A stretch of 64,000 nt of DNA. It comes from Desulfovibrio mangrovi. Its GTDB lineage: Bacteria; Desulfobacterota; Desulfovibrionia; Desulfovibrionales; Desulfovibrionaceae. Numbering within the stretch: position 1 is the stretch's first letter; each line of letters starts with the position of its first letter. The DNA lies in NCBI RefSeq assembly GCF_026230175.1, contig NZ_CP104208.1, positions 992,001-1,056,000 on the forward strand, given 5' to 3'. The position numbers were made by a program, and so were the translations under genes. The notes under the pieces are model-generated. The model was not told the origin of the DNA. It saw only the letters and a list, made by a program, of their open reading frames with translations, and did not search any database. Of this stretch, positions 26,855-35,622 are shown piece by piece.

Positions 26855-27771
26855 TGAAAGAATATGATTCCTTGGTGATAGGGGGGGGGCCGGCAGGAGT
26901 TACGGCCGCCCTTTATCTTTTGCGTTCCGGCATGACTGTGGCGTTCACGGAGATGCTGTCTCCCGGGGGCCAGTTGCTGATGACCGAGGAGATCGAGAAC
27001 TATCCCGGTTTTCCCAAGGGCATCAAGGGCTACGAGCTTGCAGACTTGCTTGCCGCCCATCTTGAAGGCTACCACTACGACAAGTATACGGACGCCGTGA
27101 AGACCATTGAGCACAGCCCCAAGGGCAACAAGGTGCTCATCGGTGACGAGTGGGTGCTCGCAAAGACCATCATCATCTGCTCCGGTGCCAAGTACAAGAA
27201 GCTTGGCCTGCCCAATGAGGAGCGCCTCACCGGTCGCGGTATTTCTTACTGCGCCCTGTGCGACGGCAACTTCTTCCGCGGGCAGACTGTGGCCGTTGTG
27301 GGGGGAGGCAACTCCGCGCTTGAGGAATCGCTTTATCTGGCCAAGCTGGTAAAGAAGCTGCACCTCATTCATCGCCGGGACGACTTCCGAGCTACCAAAT
27401 GTGTGCAGGATAAGGTGTGCATCATTCCCGACATCAATATCATCCGCAGTTCCGTGGTGACAGAGATTCACGGGGAAAATAGCCTTACCGGCGTGACCAT
27501 CAAGAATATGAAGACCGGAGAGGAGCGTCTGCTCGAGCTTGACGGGCTGTTCATCTTTGTCGGGTACGAACCCGTCAAGGAGTTCTATCCTGTTGGTTTG
27601 AAAACGGACAGTTCCGGCTTCATCATCACCGATACGGAAATGGCTACCAACCTGCCCGGCATATATGCCGCCGGCGACTGCCGGTCCAAGAATTGCCGCC
27701 AGGTCGCCACTGCAGTTGGTGACGGCGCAACCGCCGCCAACTCGGTATTCCACTATCTGGAAACGAATTAA
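26854..27771 (+). CDS. trxB: thioredoxin-disulfide reductase
   Basis: This 305-residue flavoprotein passes electrons to thioredoxin. The FAD-binding [17 protein letters not shown] opens the protein, the redox pair is CALC (Cys133 and Cys136), and a second Rossmann motif [16 protein letters not shown] binds the dinucleotide. The closing YAAGDCR is the usual FAD contact. The region after GGGNSALEE reads [14 protein letters not shown], close to the HRRxxxR pattern of NADPH enzymes. It overlaps trxA and bamD by single bases at each end. Confidence 0.95.
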   Translation: MKEYDSLVIGGGPAGVTAALYLLRSGMTVAFTEMLSPGGQLLMTEEIENYPGFPKGIKGYELADLLAAHLEGYHYDKYTDAVKTIEHSPKGNKVLIGDEWVLAKTIIICSGAKYKKLGLPNEERLTGRGISYCALCDGNFFRGQTVAVVGGGNSALEESLYLAKLVKKLHLIHRRDDFRATKCVQDKVCIIPDINIIRSSVVTEIHGENSLTGVTIKNMKTGEERLLELDGLFIFVGYEPVKEFYPVGLKTDSSGFIITDTEMATNLPGIYAAGDCRSKNCRQVATAVGDGATAANSVFHYLETN

Positions 27772-28502
27772 TGCGTAGAACTGTCATTCGCTTTTTAGCG
27801 CTGCTGCCTGTTCTGTTCGTACTGAACGGATGCGGATTCATAGACTATTTCTATTTGCCGCCCCCAGAAGACACAGCTCAGGAACTTTTTGAAGCCGGGA
27901 ACGATGCGATGCGTGAAAAAGATTATGCATCGGCCATCGAGTACTTCAACACGCTCAAGGACAAGTACCCCTTCAGCCCTTATACGATTGAAGCGGAACT
28001 GTCTCTGGGAGACGCCTATTTCCTTGATGAAGAATATCCGCTTGCAGTGGATACCTACAAGGAATTTGAAACCCTCCATCCGCGTCACGAAGCCATTCCC
28101 TATGTCCTGTTCCAGATCGGCAACGCCAACCTGAACAGCTTCATATCCATTGATCGGCCGCAGACGAACATTGCCGAGGCCTACGAGTACTTCCAGCGCC
28201 TGCAGGAATCATATCCCGGCACGGAGTACGCCGTTAAGGCTCAGGATTATCTGCACACCTGCCGCAAATACATGGCAGAGCACGAAATCTACGTTGCGGA
28301 TTTCTACTGGCGTACGGAGCGGTATACAGCGGCTTATCGCCGTTACAACACTGTTGTGGAGCAGTATGCCGACGTTGAGGAATATCAGGAATACGCCCGT
28401 GAAAAGGCGAAAATATCCTACCTCAAGAGTCAGCAGCAGGAATCGCAGGAACGTCGTGAAAAGCGTGAAGGCTCGTGGAAAGACTACTTCGAATGGCTGT
28501 AG
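27771..28502 (+). CDS. bamD: outer membrane protein assembly factor BamD
   Basis: This 243-residue lipoprotein has a signal peptide with lipobox LNGC (Cys near residue 21). Five TPR-like repeats follow (for example [20 protein letters not shown] and [20 protein letters not shown]), matching BamD, which helps BamA insert outer membrane proteins. Its ATG overlaps the trxB stop, so this outer-membrane factor is coupled to thioredoxin genes, an order whose meaning is unknown. A strong terminator follows. Confidence 0.92.
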   Translation: MRRTVIRFLALLPVLFVLNGCGFIDYFYLPPPEDTAQELFEAGNDAMREKDYASAIEYFNTLKDKYPFSPYTIEAELSLGDAYFLDEEYPLAVDTYKEFETLHPRHEAIPYVLFQIGNANLNSFISIDRPQTNIAEAYEYFQRLQESYPGTEYAVKAQDYLHTCRKYMAEHEIYVADFYWRTERYTAAYRRYNTVVEQYADVEEYQEYAREKAKISYLKSQQQESQERREKREGSWKDYFEWL

Positions 28503-28523
28503 CTTAAGCGCATTGTCATGCAT

Positions 28524-28560
28524 AAAAAAAGGGCGGTTCCTCAAGGAACCGCCCTTTTTA
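28524..28560. terminator. bidirectional terminator between bamD and engB
   Basis: The 10 bp stem GGGCGGTTCC (28531-28540) / GGAACCGCCC (28545-28554) is flanked by seven A bases on the left and T bases on the right. It can end both the bamD and the convergent engB transcript. Confidence 0.9.
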
Positions 28561-28623
28561 GTGTCGTGTCACAATCTATTCTGCACGCAATGGACCAGGT
28601 CGCTACTACAGAGAAGGGAAGGG

Positions 28624-29253
28624 TCAGGAGTTCTCCTCACCTGATTCAGGGCCTGCTTCGGTAGCCTCAGCCTGTGGTCCTAAGGCATGCAGCCTCATGG
28701 TTTCCCAGATGGTGCTGATGCCGATCCCCGAGGAGGAGGAAGAGATGATGGGCTTTACCCCATTAAGCAACCGTGCCCATTCAGCCTGTTTGGCGGCTCG
28801 TTCCTTCTGCTTGCACTTGTCGGCCTTTGTCAGAATGGGAAGCAGGGGAATATTGATGGAGCGGGCATAGGCCGTCAGGTCAATGTCGAGTTTCTGAGGC
28901 GGAATCCGGCAATCAAGCAATACCGCAAGGGCCTTCAGCGAAGGGGTGCTCGTGAGATAGGCGTTGATGAGCTGTGCCCATTTTTCACGGTCACTTTTGG
29001 ATGCTTTTGCGTAGCCGTAGCCGGGCAGGTCCACAAGATAGAATCCCCAAGGCTCCACACGGTAAAAGTTGATGCTTTGGGTTTTGCCGGGGGTAGCGCT
29101 TATGCGGGCCAGTTTCTTGCGTCCGGCAAGAGCGTTGATGAGCGAGGACTTGCCCACGTTGGAACGCCCGGCAAGAGCAATCTGCGGAGCCTGCACGCTC
29201 TGGAGCTGCTCCAGCGTATATATGGTATCTTCCAGAATAAGTTGCGGTTGCAT
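28624..29253 (-). CDS. engB: ribosome biogenesis GTPase EngB (YihA/YsxC)
   Basis: This 209-residue TRAFAC GTPase takes part in assembly of the large ribosomal subunit. G1 is [15 protein letters not shown]3 is [13 protein letters not shown] and G4 is LTKADK; the [12 protein letters not shown] switch I segment is typical of EngB. The start at 29253 (MQPQLILED) is preferred; an upstream codon at 29355 would add 34 residues that do not look like the family. The acidic tail after residue ~195 is variable in homologues. Confidence 0.93.
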   Translation of the reverse strand: MQPQLILEDTIYTLEQLQSVQAPQIALAGRSNVGKSSLINALAGRKKLARISATPGKTQSINFYRVEPWGFYLVDLPGYGYAKASKSDREKWAQLINAYLTSTPSLKALAVLLDCRIPPQKLDIDLTAYARSINIPLLPILTKADKCKQKERAAKQAEWARLLNGVKPIISSSSSGIGISTIWETMRLHALGPQAEATEAGPESGEENS

Positions 29254-29396
29254 TGTATACCTGATGCTGAGGGAATGCCGGAGACCCGGCTTGACAGAAG
29301 AAGTCAGTTTGTAAATTATGCCTTGTTTCAATCCATATTGCGATATGATGCGCAAATGCTATCAGATGGATGGCATAAACACAAAGGGGAATGCGT

Positions 29397-29855
29397 ATGA
29401 CCCGCTACAGGTTTTTGATCCTCAACGGCCCCAATCTCGGCGCGCTCGGCAAGAGACAGCCGGAGATTTACGGAACGAGCGGAATGGATGCGTTGCCCTT
29501 TCTTGTCCATAAGGTGCTGGGTGACCGGACAGATGAGGTTGAACTGAGCTATTTTCAGTCCAACAGCGAGGGGGCGCTCATCGACAGGCTGGAACAGGCT
29601 AGGGAGGAGGGCATGCATGGCGTGGTCTTCAACGCCGGCGCATACACGCACACCAGTCTTGCTCTGGCAGACTGCCTTGCCTGGATAAATGTTCCCTGTG
29701 TGGAAGTTCACCTGAGCAACGTTCTGGCCCGCTCCGAACCATTACGCCAGAAAAGCTACATAGGCCGCCATGTCATAGGCGTTGTGGCCGGTTTCGGCAT
29801 GATGAGCTATGCCCTTGCGGTACAAGCTCTTGTGCAGCATCACGAAAAAGAGTAA
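29397..29855 (+). CDS. aroQ: type II 3-dehydroquinate dehydratase
   Basis: This ~152-residue enzyme catalyses the third shikimate step. The N-terminal motif reads ILNGPNLGALGKRQPEIYG, close to the usual NGPNLNLLGxRxPxxYG but with Gly replacing the second Asn. The catalytic Tyr of that motif, FNAGAYTHTS and the VEVHLSN histidine are all present. ATG 29397 is chosen because AAAGGGG ends 7 bases before it, whereas ATG 29391 lies almost on that site. Confidence 0.9.
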   Translation: MTRYRFLILNGPNLGALGKRQPEIYGTSGMDALPFLVHKVLGDRTDEVELSYFQSNSEGALIDRLEQAREEGMHGVVFNAGAYTHTSLALADCLAWINVPCVEVHLSNVLARSEPLRQKSYIGRHVIGVVAGFGMMSYALAVQALVQHHEKE

Positions 29856-29935
29856 TGTGCCGCTTCCCGTGATGGGGAACCATATTTAATTCAGAACATC
29901 ACTTTCGGCATCATGCTGATTTTTTTGGAGGATTC

Positions 29936-30496
29936 ATGCATTCCACTACCGATTTCAAGCGCGGCCTCAAGATCCTGATGGAAGATACGCCGTACGAAAT
30001 TATTGAATTTCAGCACTTCAAGCCCGGCAAGGGCGGTGCAATGATCCGTACCAAGCTTCGCAACCTGCTCAACGGTCGCGTCGTGGACAAGACCTTCCGT
30101 TCCGGTGAAAAAGTGGGCAAGCCTGACATCGAACACCGTGACATGCAGTTCCTGTACATCGAGGACAACAATCTTGTTCTGATGGATATGGAATCCTACG
30201 AGCAGTACTACATGTCCAAGGATAACACCGACGGCAAGGAAGGCTTCCTCAAGGACGGCCAGCAGGTCAAGATCATGCTGTATAACGGCGAACCTCTCGA
30301 TCTGGAACTCCCCACATCTCTGGTGCTGGAAGTTACCCATACCGAACCCGGCGCAAAGGGCGACACTGTTTCCAACGTGACCAAGCCCGCTACGCTGGAG
30401 ACCGGCATCACCATCAACGTTCCGCTGTTCATCAACATCGGCAACCGCGTGAAGGTGAACACCGAAACCCGCGAATACCTGAGCCGCGAAAACTAG
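29936..30496 (+). CDS. efp: translation elongation factor P
   Basis: This 186-residue EF-P rescues ribosomes stalled at polyproline. The loop that receives the post-translational modification is PGKGGA near residue 32, carrying the lysine used by the EpmA-type pathway. The C-terminal OB domain signature [19 protein letters not shown] is complete. TGGAGG precedes the start. A terminator follows within 110 bases. Confidence 0.96.
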   Translation: MHSTTDFKRGLKILMEDTPYEIIEFQHFKPGKGGAMIRTKLRNLLNGRVVDKTFRSGEKVGKPDIEHRDMQFLYIEDNNLVLMDMESYEQYYMSKDNTDGKEGFLKDGQQVKIMLYNGEPLDLELPTSLVLEVTHTEPGAKGDTVSNVTKPATLETGITINVPLFINIGNRVKVNTETREYLSREN

Positions 30497-30565
30497 TATT
30501 CCGCTCCCTGTGCCGCCTGTACGCTCAGGCATTGCACCATGTGGACGGATGCCTTGTAATACGGT

Positions 30566-30603
30566 AAGGGATATGGCTGTAACAGGCTGTATCCCTTTTT
30601 TTC
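30566..30603 (+). terminator. Rho-independent terminator after efp
   Basis: AAGGGATA (30566-30573) pairs with TATCCCTT (30590-30597), with further Ts after the stem. It lies 70 bases after the efp stop and 43 before the ftsK start. Confidence 0.8.
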
Positions 30604-30645
30604 TTTATTGCTTTTACGGAGGATAGCGCTACGGACGGCAATCGC

Positions 30646-33033
30646 GTGGCCCGTGAACTGTTCGCCTTGTTTCTCGTCTTCTGGGGACTGCTGTTGCTGC
30701 TGAGTCTTGCGACCTACAGTCAGGCGGACCCCAGCCTGAACCACATCGTCAGTTCACCTGCTTCCATCAACAACGCCGCTGGCTTCTTCGGAGCATACCT
30801 TTCCGGTATGCTTGTGGATTTTTTCGGCATTGCATCATATCTCTGGGCATTCGGCTTCATCTTTGCCGGTGGCCGCAACTTCATACCCGGACTTACGGCC
30901 ATGTGGTGGCGCTGGTTCGGCATCACTATTTTCGGCATTTGTCTGTGTGCCTTTGCCTCCGCCGTCTCCATGCAGATTGGCGACATGAGTGGCGGCGGTT
31001 TTCTGGGCACCAGCCTTTACAAGGTCGGTTGGTACTATTTGCGTCCCACCGGAGCCACATTGCTGTGGCTGTTCCTGTTCCTTTGTTCCTTGCAGCTGAC
31101 CTTTGGCAGCACCTGGGCTGACCTTCTCAAACGTTTTCAGGGGCTCACCATGGACCGTATTCTCAAGGTTCTTGAGCGTCATAACCGTCGTTATGTCCTG
31201 AAAGGCAGCGGTCCCCATGATGATGCCGATGAGAAGGGGGGAGCCATCGGACGAAAGGTCAGCCGGCTTTTCCGCCCCAAGAAAAAGGCAGAGAGCAAAC
31301 CGTTGGCGCTTGCCAGCGATAATGACGACCCCCATGTGCCGGAACTCGAACTCACTCAGCATGATGCTCAGGCCGTGAGCCCCGCCGCAATACGTGTTCG
31401 TCAGAGAATGGAAACTCCTGAGGAGTCGTCTGGCAGCGTCATCATAGATGAACGCCCAGTCGCTCCGGCCGGAGAGCTGCTTTCACCCTTCCCCACTATG
31501 CCCGTGGTTGAATCAAAGGCTCCCAAAGCTGCCCCCAAGGTTGCTGTCAAACCGCCTGCAAAGGGCAGGGTGCAGTTACCCAAGTTGGATCTGCTTTCGG
31601 ATCACACCTCGGACATGAATCGGACTCCCAAGGAAGTGCTGGAGTCCAAGGGCCGTATGCTGATTGAAACCCTTGCCGACTTCGGCCTGCAGGGGGAACT
31701 GCAGCGCATTACACCCGGGCCGGTGGTAACCATGTTCGAGATCAAGCCCGCCCCGGGGGTCAAGGTGAGCCGCATTGCGAATCTCTCCGACGATCTCGCC
31801 ATGGCGCTCAGGGCTCTCTCTGTGCGTATTCAGGCACCCATTCCGGGCAAGGATAGCGTAGGCATTGAAATTCCCAATGAACACAGAGAAATTGTCTGCC
31901 TGCGAGAACTCATCGGCGCAGAGGTCTTCCGCAAGTCCGACCTGCCCCTGACTCTTGCCATCGGCAAGGATATCTCCGGCGTTCCTTTTGCCACGGACCT
32001 TGCCAAAATGCCGCATTTGCTGGTTGCAGGCGCTACAGGACAGGGCAAGAGCGTATTCATCAACTCCGTGCTCATGAGCCTGTTATACCGCACCACCCCC
32101 GATGAACTGAAGCTGCTGCTCATCGACCCCAAGCGTATTGAACTGGCCGTATATGCGGATATGCCGCATCTGGTTCATCCGGTGGTGACGGACATGTCGC
32201 AGGCCAAAAATGCACTGGATTGGGCTGTGCATGAAATGGACAAACGCTATGAGGCCATGGCCGTGCTCGGCGTGCGCAATATCATTGGCTACAACGATAA
32301 ACTTAAAGCAATGGGTGAAGATCGGCCGGAAGAATATGCCGCTCTGGAGTCCATGCCATATCTCGTTATCATTATTGACGAACTTGCAGACCTTATGCTC
32401 ACGGCCGCCAAGGAAGTGGAAACCAGCATCGTCCGTCTTGCCCAGTTGGCCCGTGCCGCGGGCATACACCTCATTCTGGCTACCCAGCGCCCCAGTGTGG
32501 ATGTCGTGACCGGCCTGATCAAGGCCAACTTCCCCTGCCGCATCTCTTTCCAGGTGACGGCCAAGCATGACTCCAGAACCATTCTGGATACTGTGGGAGC
32601 CGAGCATCTGCTGGGCAAGGGCGACATGCTCTTCAAGGCAGGCGGCGGCAGGCTGCAGCGCATGCATGGCGCCTTTGTCAGTGACGAAGACGTAGTATCC
32701 GTGGTCAGCTTCTGGAAAGGCCAGATGCCCCCGTCCTACAAGGTGGACTTTGCCGAATGGGGCAACGAGGGAACCGGCGATTTCGGCGGCATGGATGGAA
32801 ACGGAGGTCCCATGGGGGCTGTTTCCGACGATCCCATGTACAACGACTGCGTCTCCTTCGTCATGCAGCAGGGCAAGGCTTCCATTTCGCTTATTCAGCG
32901 CCGGTTCCGCATCGGTTTCAACAGAGCGGCACGCTATGTTGAGCAAATGGAACAGGATGGCATTATTGGTGCAGCGGATGGCAGCAAGCCCAGAGCCGTT
33001 ATCGGCGCTCCGGCGGGACGAGATGATTTTTGA
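30646..33033 (+). CDS. ftsK: DNA translocase FtsK
   Basis: This 795-residue protein pumps chromosomal DNA through the closing septum and activates XerCD at dif. Four N-terminal transmembrane segments (about residues 1-170) are followed by a variable Pro/Lys linker. The RecA-like motor carries Walker A GATGQGKSVF near residue 462 and Walker B LVIIIDELADLM. The C-terminal winged-helix gamma domain (about the last 65 residues, ISLIQRRFRIGFNRAARYVE) reads KOPS and contacts XerD. The GTG at 30646 is the only standard start, but the GGAGG at 30619-30623 is 22 bases away. A non-standard ACG at 30631 would be better placed, so the start is unsure. dif-like DNA and xerD lie 9 and 13 kb downstream. Confidence 0.94.
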   Translation: MARELFALFLVFWGLLLLLSLATYSQADPSLNHIVSSPASINNAAGFFGAYLSGMLVDFFGIASYLWAFGFIFAGGRNFIPGLTAMWWRWFGITIFGICLCAFASAVSMQIGDMSGGGFLGTSLYKVGWYYLRPTGATLLWLFLFLCSLQLTFGSTWADLLKRFQGLTMDRILKVLERHNRRYVLKGSGPHDDADEKGGAIGRKVSRLFRPKKKAESKPLALASDNDDPHVPELELTQHDAQAVSPAAIRVRQRMETPEESSGSVIIDERPVAPAGELLSPFPTMPVVESKAPKAAPKVAVKPPAKGRVQLPKLDLLSDHTSDMNRTPKEVLESKGRMLIETLADFGLQGELQRITPGPVVTMFEIKPAPGVKVSRIANLSDDLAMALRALSVRIQAPIPGKDSVGIEIPNEHREIVCLRELIGAEVFRKSDLPLTLAIGKDISGVPFATDLAKMPHLLVAGATGQGKSVFINSVLMSLLYRTTPDELKLLLIDPKRIELAVYADMPHLVHPVVTDMSQAKNALDWAVHEMDKRYEAMAVLGVRNIIGYNDKLKAMGEDRPEEYAALESMPYLVIIIDELADLMLTAAKEVETSIVRLAQLARAAGIHLILATQRPSVDVVTGLIKANFPCRISFQVTAKHDSRTILDTVGAEHLLGKGDMLFKAGGGRLQRMHGAFVSDEDVVSVVSFWKGQMPPSYKVDFAEWGNEGTGDFGGMDGNGGPMGAVSDDPMYNDCVSFVMQQGKASISLIQRRFRIGFNRAARYVEQMEQDGIIGAADGSKPRAVIGAPAGRDDF

Positions 33034-33082
33034 TGACAACCTGCTTTTATCATAAACAATCTTAGTTGGAGTACAACGCACA

Positions 33083-33760
33083 ATGTGCCATATTCGTTCC
33101 ATATTCCGTTCCGTTGCCATCGCAACGGGCCTCAGTCTGCTTCTGGCCGCTCAGGTCATGGCAAGCGATGTGACGGATGGTATTCAAAAACGCTACAGAG
33201 CGGCAAAGTCCATGACGGCGCAGTTCTCACAGGTGTTGCGTCACAAGGAAAGCGGTTCGGTTGAAAACCGCGCAGGGAGTTTCTACTTCAAGGCCCCCGA
33301 ACGCATCCGCTGGGTTACGGAAACGCCTGCACCGGAATTGTTGGTGGTGAATCCCGAAGCTGTGTGGAACTACTTCAAGGATGAAGAAGTAGCTTACAAG
33401 TATCCGGCTTCTTTGGTGCACGAAACCAAAACTGCCCTGCGGTTCATCACCGGCAAGGCCAATCTTGAAGATGATTTCTATGTTGAAACGGCTCCTTCGC
33501 AGGATGGGCTGACCGTCCTGCACCTTTTTGCCAAGGAACCGACCACGGATCTCACTGAGGCTACACTCTGGATCTCTCCTGAATATGAAGTAGCCCGTAT
33601 TCTTACCGTGGATTTCTATGGCAACGAGAATGAGATCCGCTTCAAAGACATGGCCTTTGACAAGCCGCTGGAAGATAATTTCTTTGACTTCACTCCGCCC
33701 AAGGGCGTGGACGTGGAAGACCGGACTCAAAGCGTGCCCGAGCAGAAGATCAAGGAGTAG
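33083..33760 (+). CDS. lolA: outer membrane lipoprotein carrier protein LolA
   Basis: This 225-residue periplasmic protein has a signal peptide ending at about VMASD (residue 28). The mature part has the LolA pattern: MTAQFSQVLRHKESGSVENR, then GSFYFKAPERIRWVTETP. LolA accepts lipoproteins from LolCDE and hands them on at the outer membrane. It lies 49 bases after ftsK, an order also seen in E. coli. A two-way terminator follows. Confidence 0.9.
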   Translation: MCHIRSIFRSVAIATGLSLLLAAQVMASDVTDGIQKRYRAAKSMTAQFSQVLRHKESGSVENRAGSFYFKAPERIRWVTETPAPELLVVNPEAVWNYFKDEEVAYKYPASLVHETKTALRFITGKANLEDDFYVETAPSQDGLTVLHLFAKEPTTDLTEATLWISPEYEVARILTVDFYGNENEIRFKDMAFDKPLEDNFFDFTPPKGVDVEDRTQSVPEQKIKE

Positions 33761-33818
33761 CCTTGACTGGACGGGCAGTGGGCCTTGCCGCTTCCTGATT
33801 TCGTTACAGCCTTAAATT

Positions 33819-33850
33819 AAAAGCCCCTGAAGATGTCTTCAGGGGCTTTT
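33819..33850. terminator. bidirectional terminator between lolA and rluB
   Basis: The 15 bp stem AAAAGCCCCTGAAGA / TCTTCAGGGGCTTTT with a two-base loop works in both directions and separates the convergent genes. Confidence 0.9.
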
Positions 33851-33856
33851 AATTTT

Positions 33857-34876
33857 CTATTCAAGGCCGGTAGCTCGTCTGAGCATTCCAATTTCTGTGA
33901 CATCAAGATAGCGGGCCTTGCCTTTATCAAGATTCCCCAGATCAAGGGGGCCGTGACGGAAGCGTTTCAGAGAGAGAATGGTCAGGTTCAGATCGCGGCA
34001 CATGCGACGAATCTGGCGGTTAATGCCTTGCATGAGGTGCAGTTCAAGCGTGGTAACGCCATTTTCTTCACGCAGTACATTCACCTTGACGGGAGCCAGT
34101 TCTTCCCCCTCGGCCAACGTCATGCCCGAGCGCATAGTTTTGAGAGCTGAATCCGGCACGGTTCCGCGAATACGTACGCGGTAGACCTTGGGAAGATGCC
34201 ACTTGGGGTGGGTAAGCCGGTAGGTCAGTTCGCCATCGTCGGTCAACAGGAGCAGTCCTTCTGAAAAGAAGTCCAGACGACCGACAGGGAAGAGCCTTGC
34301 GTTCTTCATTTCAGAAGGCAGGATGTCCAGAATGGTCGTGCGGCCTTGCGGGTCCTTGACCGTAGTGACGACTCGCACCGGCTTGTTCACGATGACATAG
34401 GTGAACGTCTGGCGGGAAGTGTTCAGATTCACGGTTACGCCGTTAACCGTAACAACGTCCTTGCTCAGCACGACTTTGACGCCGGGAGTCGTGACTACCT
34501 TGCCGTTGATGCCTACTGCTCCTTGAGCAATCAGCTCGTCAGCTGCTCTGCGGGAACAAATGCCTGCAAGAGCGAGGGCCTTGTTAAGGCGGACAGGTTC
34601 GTCAGGATTCATATAGGATGCAGGTACCTGCTCACGGGGAGCTTTCGGGCTTTGAGCCTCCCGCACGTAAGGCTTGTCATATCCTTCGGCTTTGGCAGGT
34701 CGATGTTGCGGCCCTTTTCTGTCGGAGCGGAAATGGCCATCACGCTGGGGATCGCCATCTCTTCCGGAACGGGAATGGCCGGATTCACCGCGTCGAGGTG
34801 CGGAGCGCTTTTCGCCTTCCGTCTGTTCCCGGTAGTTTCTTCTTGCTCCTGACGGCTTGTCGCTATTTCTGGACAT
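33857..34876 (-). CDS. rluB: RNA pseudouridine synthase (RluB/RsuA family) with basic N-terminal extension
   Basis: This 339-residue protein has an S4 RNA-binding domain (RLNKALALAGICSRRAADEL, about residues 97-116). The RsuA-type catalytic domain follows, with the catalytic aspartate in FPVGRLDFFSEGLLLLTDDG. Such enzymes convert a specific uridine of 23S or 16S rRNA to pseudouridine; RluB is the better fit on motifs, but the target base is not readable. The first ~90 residues are low-complexity and rich in Arg, Gly, Ser and Asp, unlike short bacterial homologues, and probably bind RNA non-specifically. It follows yedF on the minus strand. Confidence 0.87.
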   Translation of the reverse strand: MSRNSDKPSGARRNYREQTEGEKRSAPRRGESGHSRSGRDGDPQRDGHFRSDRKGPQHRPAKAEGYDKPYVREAQSPKAPREQVPASYMNPDEPVRLNKALALAGICSRRAADELIAQGAVGINGKVVTTPGVKVVLSKDVVTVNGVTVNLNTSRQTFTYVIVNKPVRVVTTVKDPQGRTTILDILPSEMKNARLFPVGRLDFFSEGLLLLTDDGELTYRLTHPKWHLPKVYRVRIRGTVPDSALKTMRSGMTLAEGEELAPVKVNVLREENGVTTLELHLMQGINRQIRRMCRDLNLTILSLKRFRHGPLDLGNLDKGKARYLDVTEIGMLRRATGLE

Positions 34877-34900
34877 GGGGTTCCTGAGTACTGTTGTCTG

Positions 34901-35515
34901 TTAGGGACGAATGACTTTGGTTGCGAGTTGCATGCTGGTCACAACGTCCAGCATATTGGTGGTCTGGCCTACGGCCTTGGCATCGAGAATGCCGAAGAAA
35001 TCAAGGCAGGTGCCGCAAACCAGAATGGTTGCGCCTGCAGCTTCTAGCTTTTGCAGTTCTGCAATCACGGGGCTGTCCTTTACGGCAAGTTTGACGCCGC
35101 CGTTCACCAGAACAATCCGCCATAGCTCCTTGCCCAGTTCGGGCAGGGTGGCAAGAAAATTCTTCATGAGCTTGCCGCCCAATTCGTCATTTCCAGTACC
35201 GATAACATCAGAGGCAATAAATACGCAAACTTTCTGCTCCTGCTGCAAGGACTCCATTTGTGCCGGAGTCATGACTTCGCAGTCACAAGCCTTTGCATTG
35301 CCGCCGGAAGCAACGAGCCGCCAGCCGCCGGAGACAGCTTCAACGGCAACGGAATAGCCTTTTCCGGATACGAAACGCGTGACATTTTCCTTGGCAGCTT
35401 CATTGTCAAGCAGTATGGAGAACGCCGCAGGGGCGCTGCTTTCAATGAGCTTCTTGCATTCCAGAACAGGCTGGGGGCATGCAAGGTTCTGGCAGTTCAG
35501 TTCAATTTCTGGCAT
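34901..35515 (-). CDS. yedF: YedF-type sulfurtransferase-like protein (TusA + DsrE-like)
   Basis: This 204-residue protein has an N-terminal TusA-like domain (LNCQNLACPQPVLECKKLIE, with the CPxP motif at about Cys12). A C-terminal DsrE/DsrF-like domain (VCVFIASDVIGTGNDELGGK and ILVCGTCLDFFG) follows. This fusion is called YedF and is often found near selenium or sulfur metabolism genes; no selenium gene is visible here. GGAGGAA precedes the ATG at 35515. It is divergent from msbA and 24 bases upstream of rluB. Confidence 0.85.
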   Translation of the reverse strand: MPEIELNCQNLACPQPVLECKKLIESSAPAAFSILLDNEAAKENVTRFVSGKGYSVAVEAVSGGWRLVASGGNAKACDCEVMTPAQMESLQQEQKVCVFIASDVIGTGNDELGGKLMKNFLATLPELGKELWRIVLVNGGVKLAVKDSPVIAELQKLEAAGATILVCGTCLDFFGILDAKAVGQTTNMLDVVTSMQLATKVIRP

Positions 35516-35622
35516 GGTGTTCCTCCTGCGCTTAGGAGATACCAGCCGTACGCGGCCGGTCAAGTTAAAACAGCACTATCAATACAGCAACGAAGCCCTT
35601 ATTGGGCCGGGAAATACATTTC

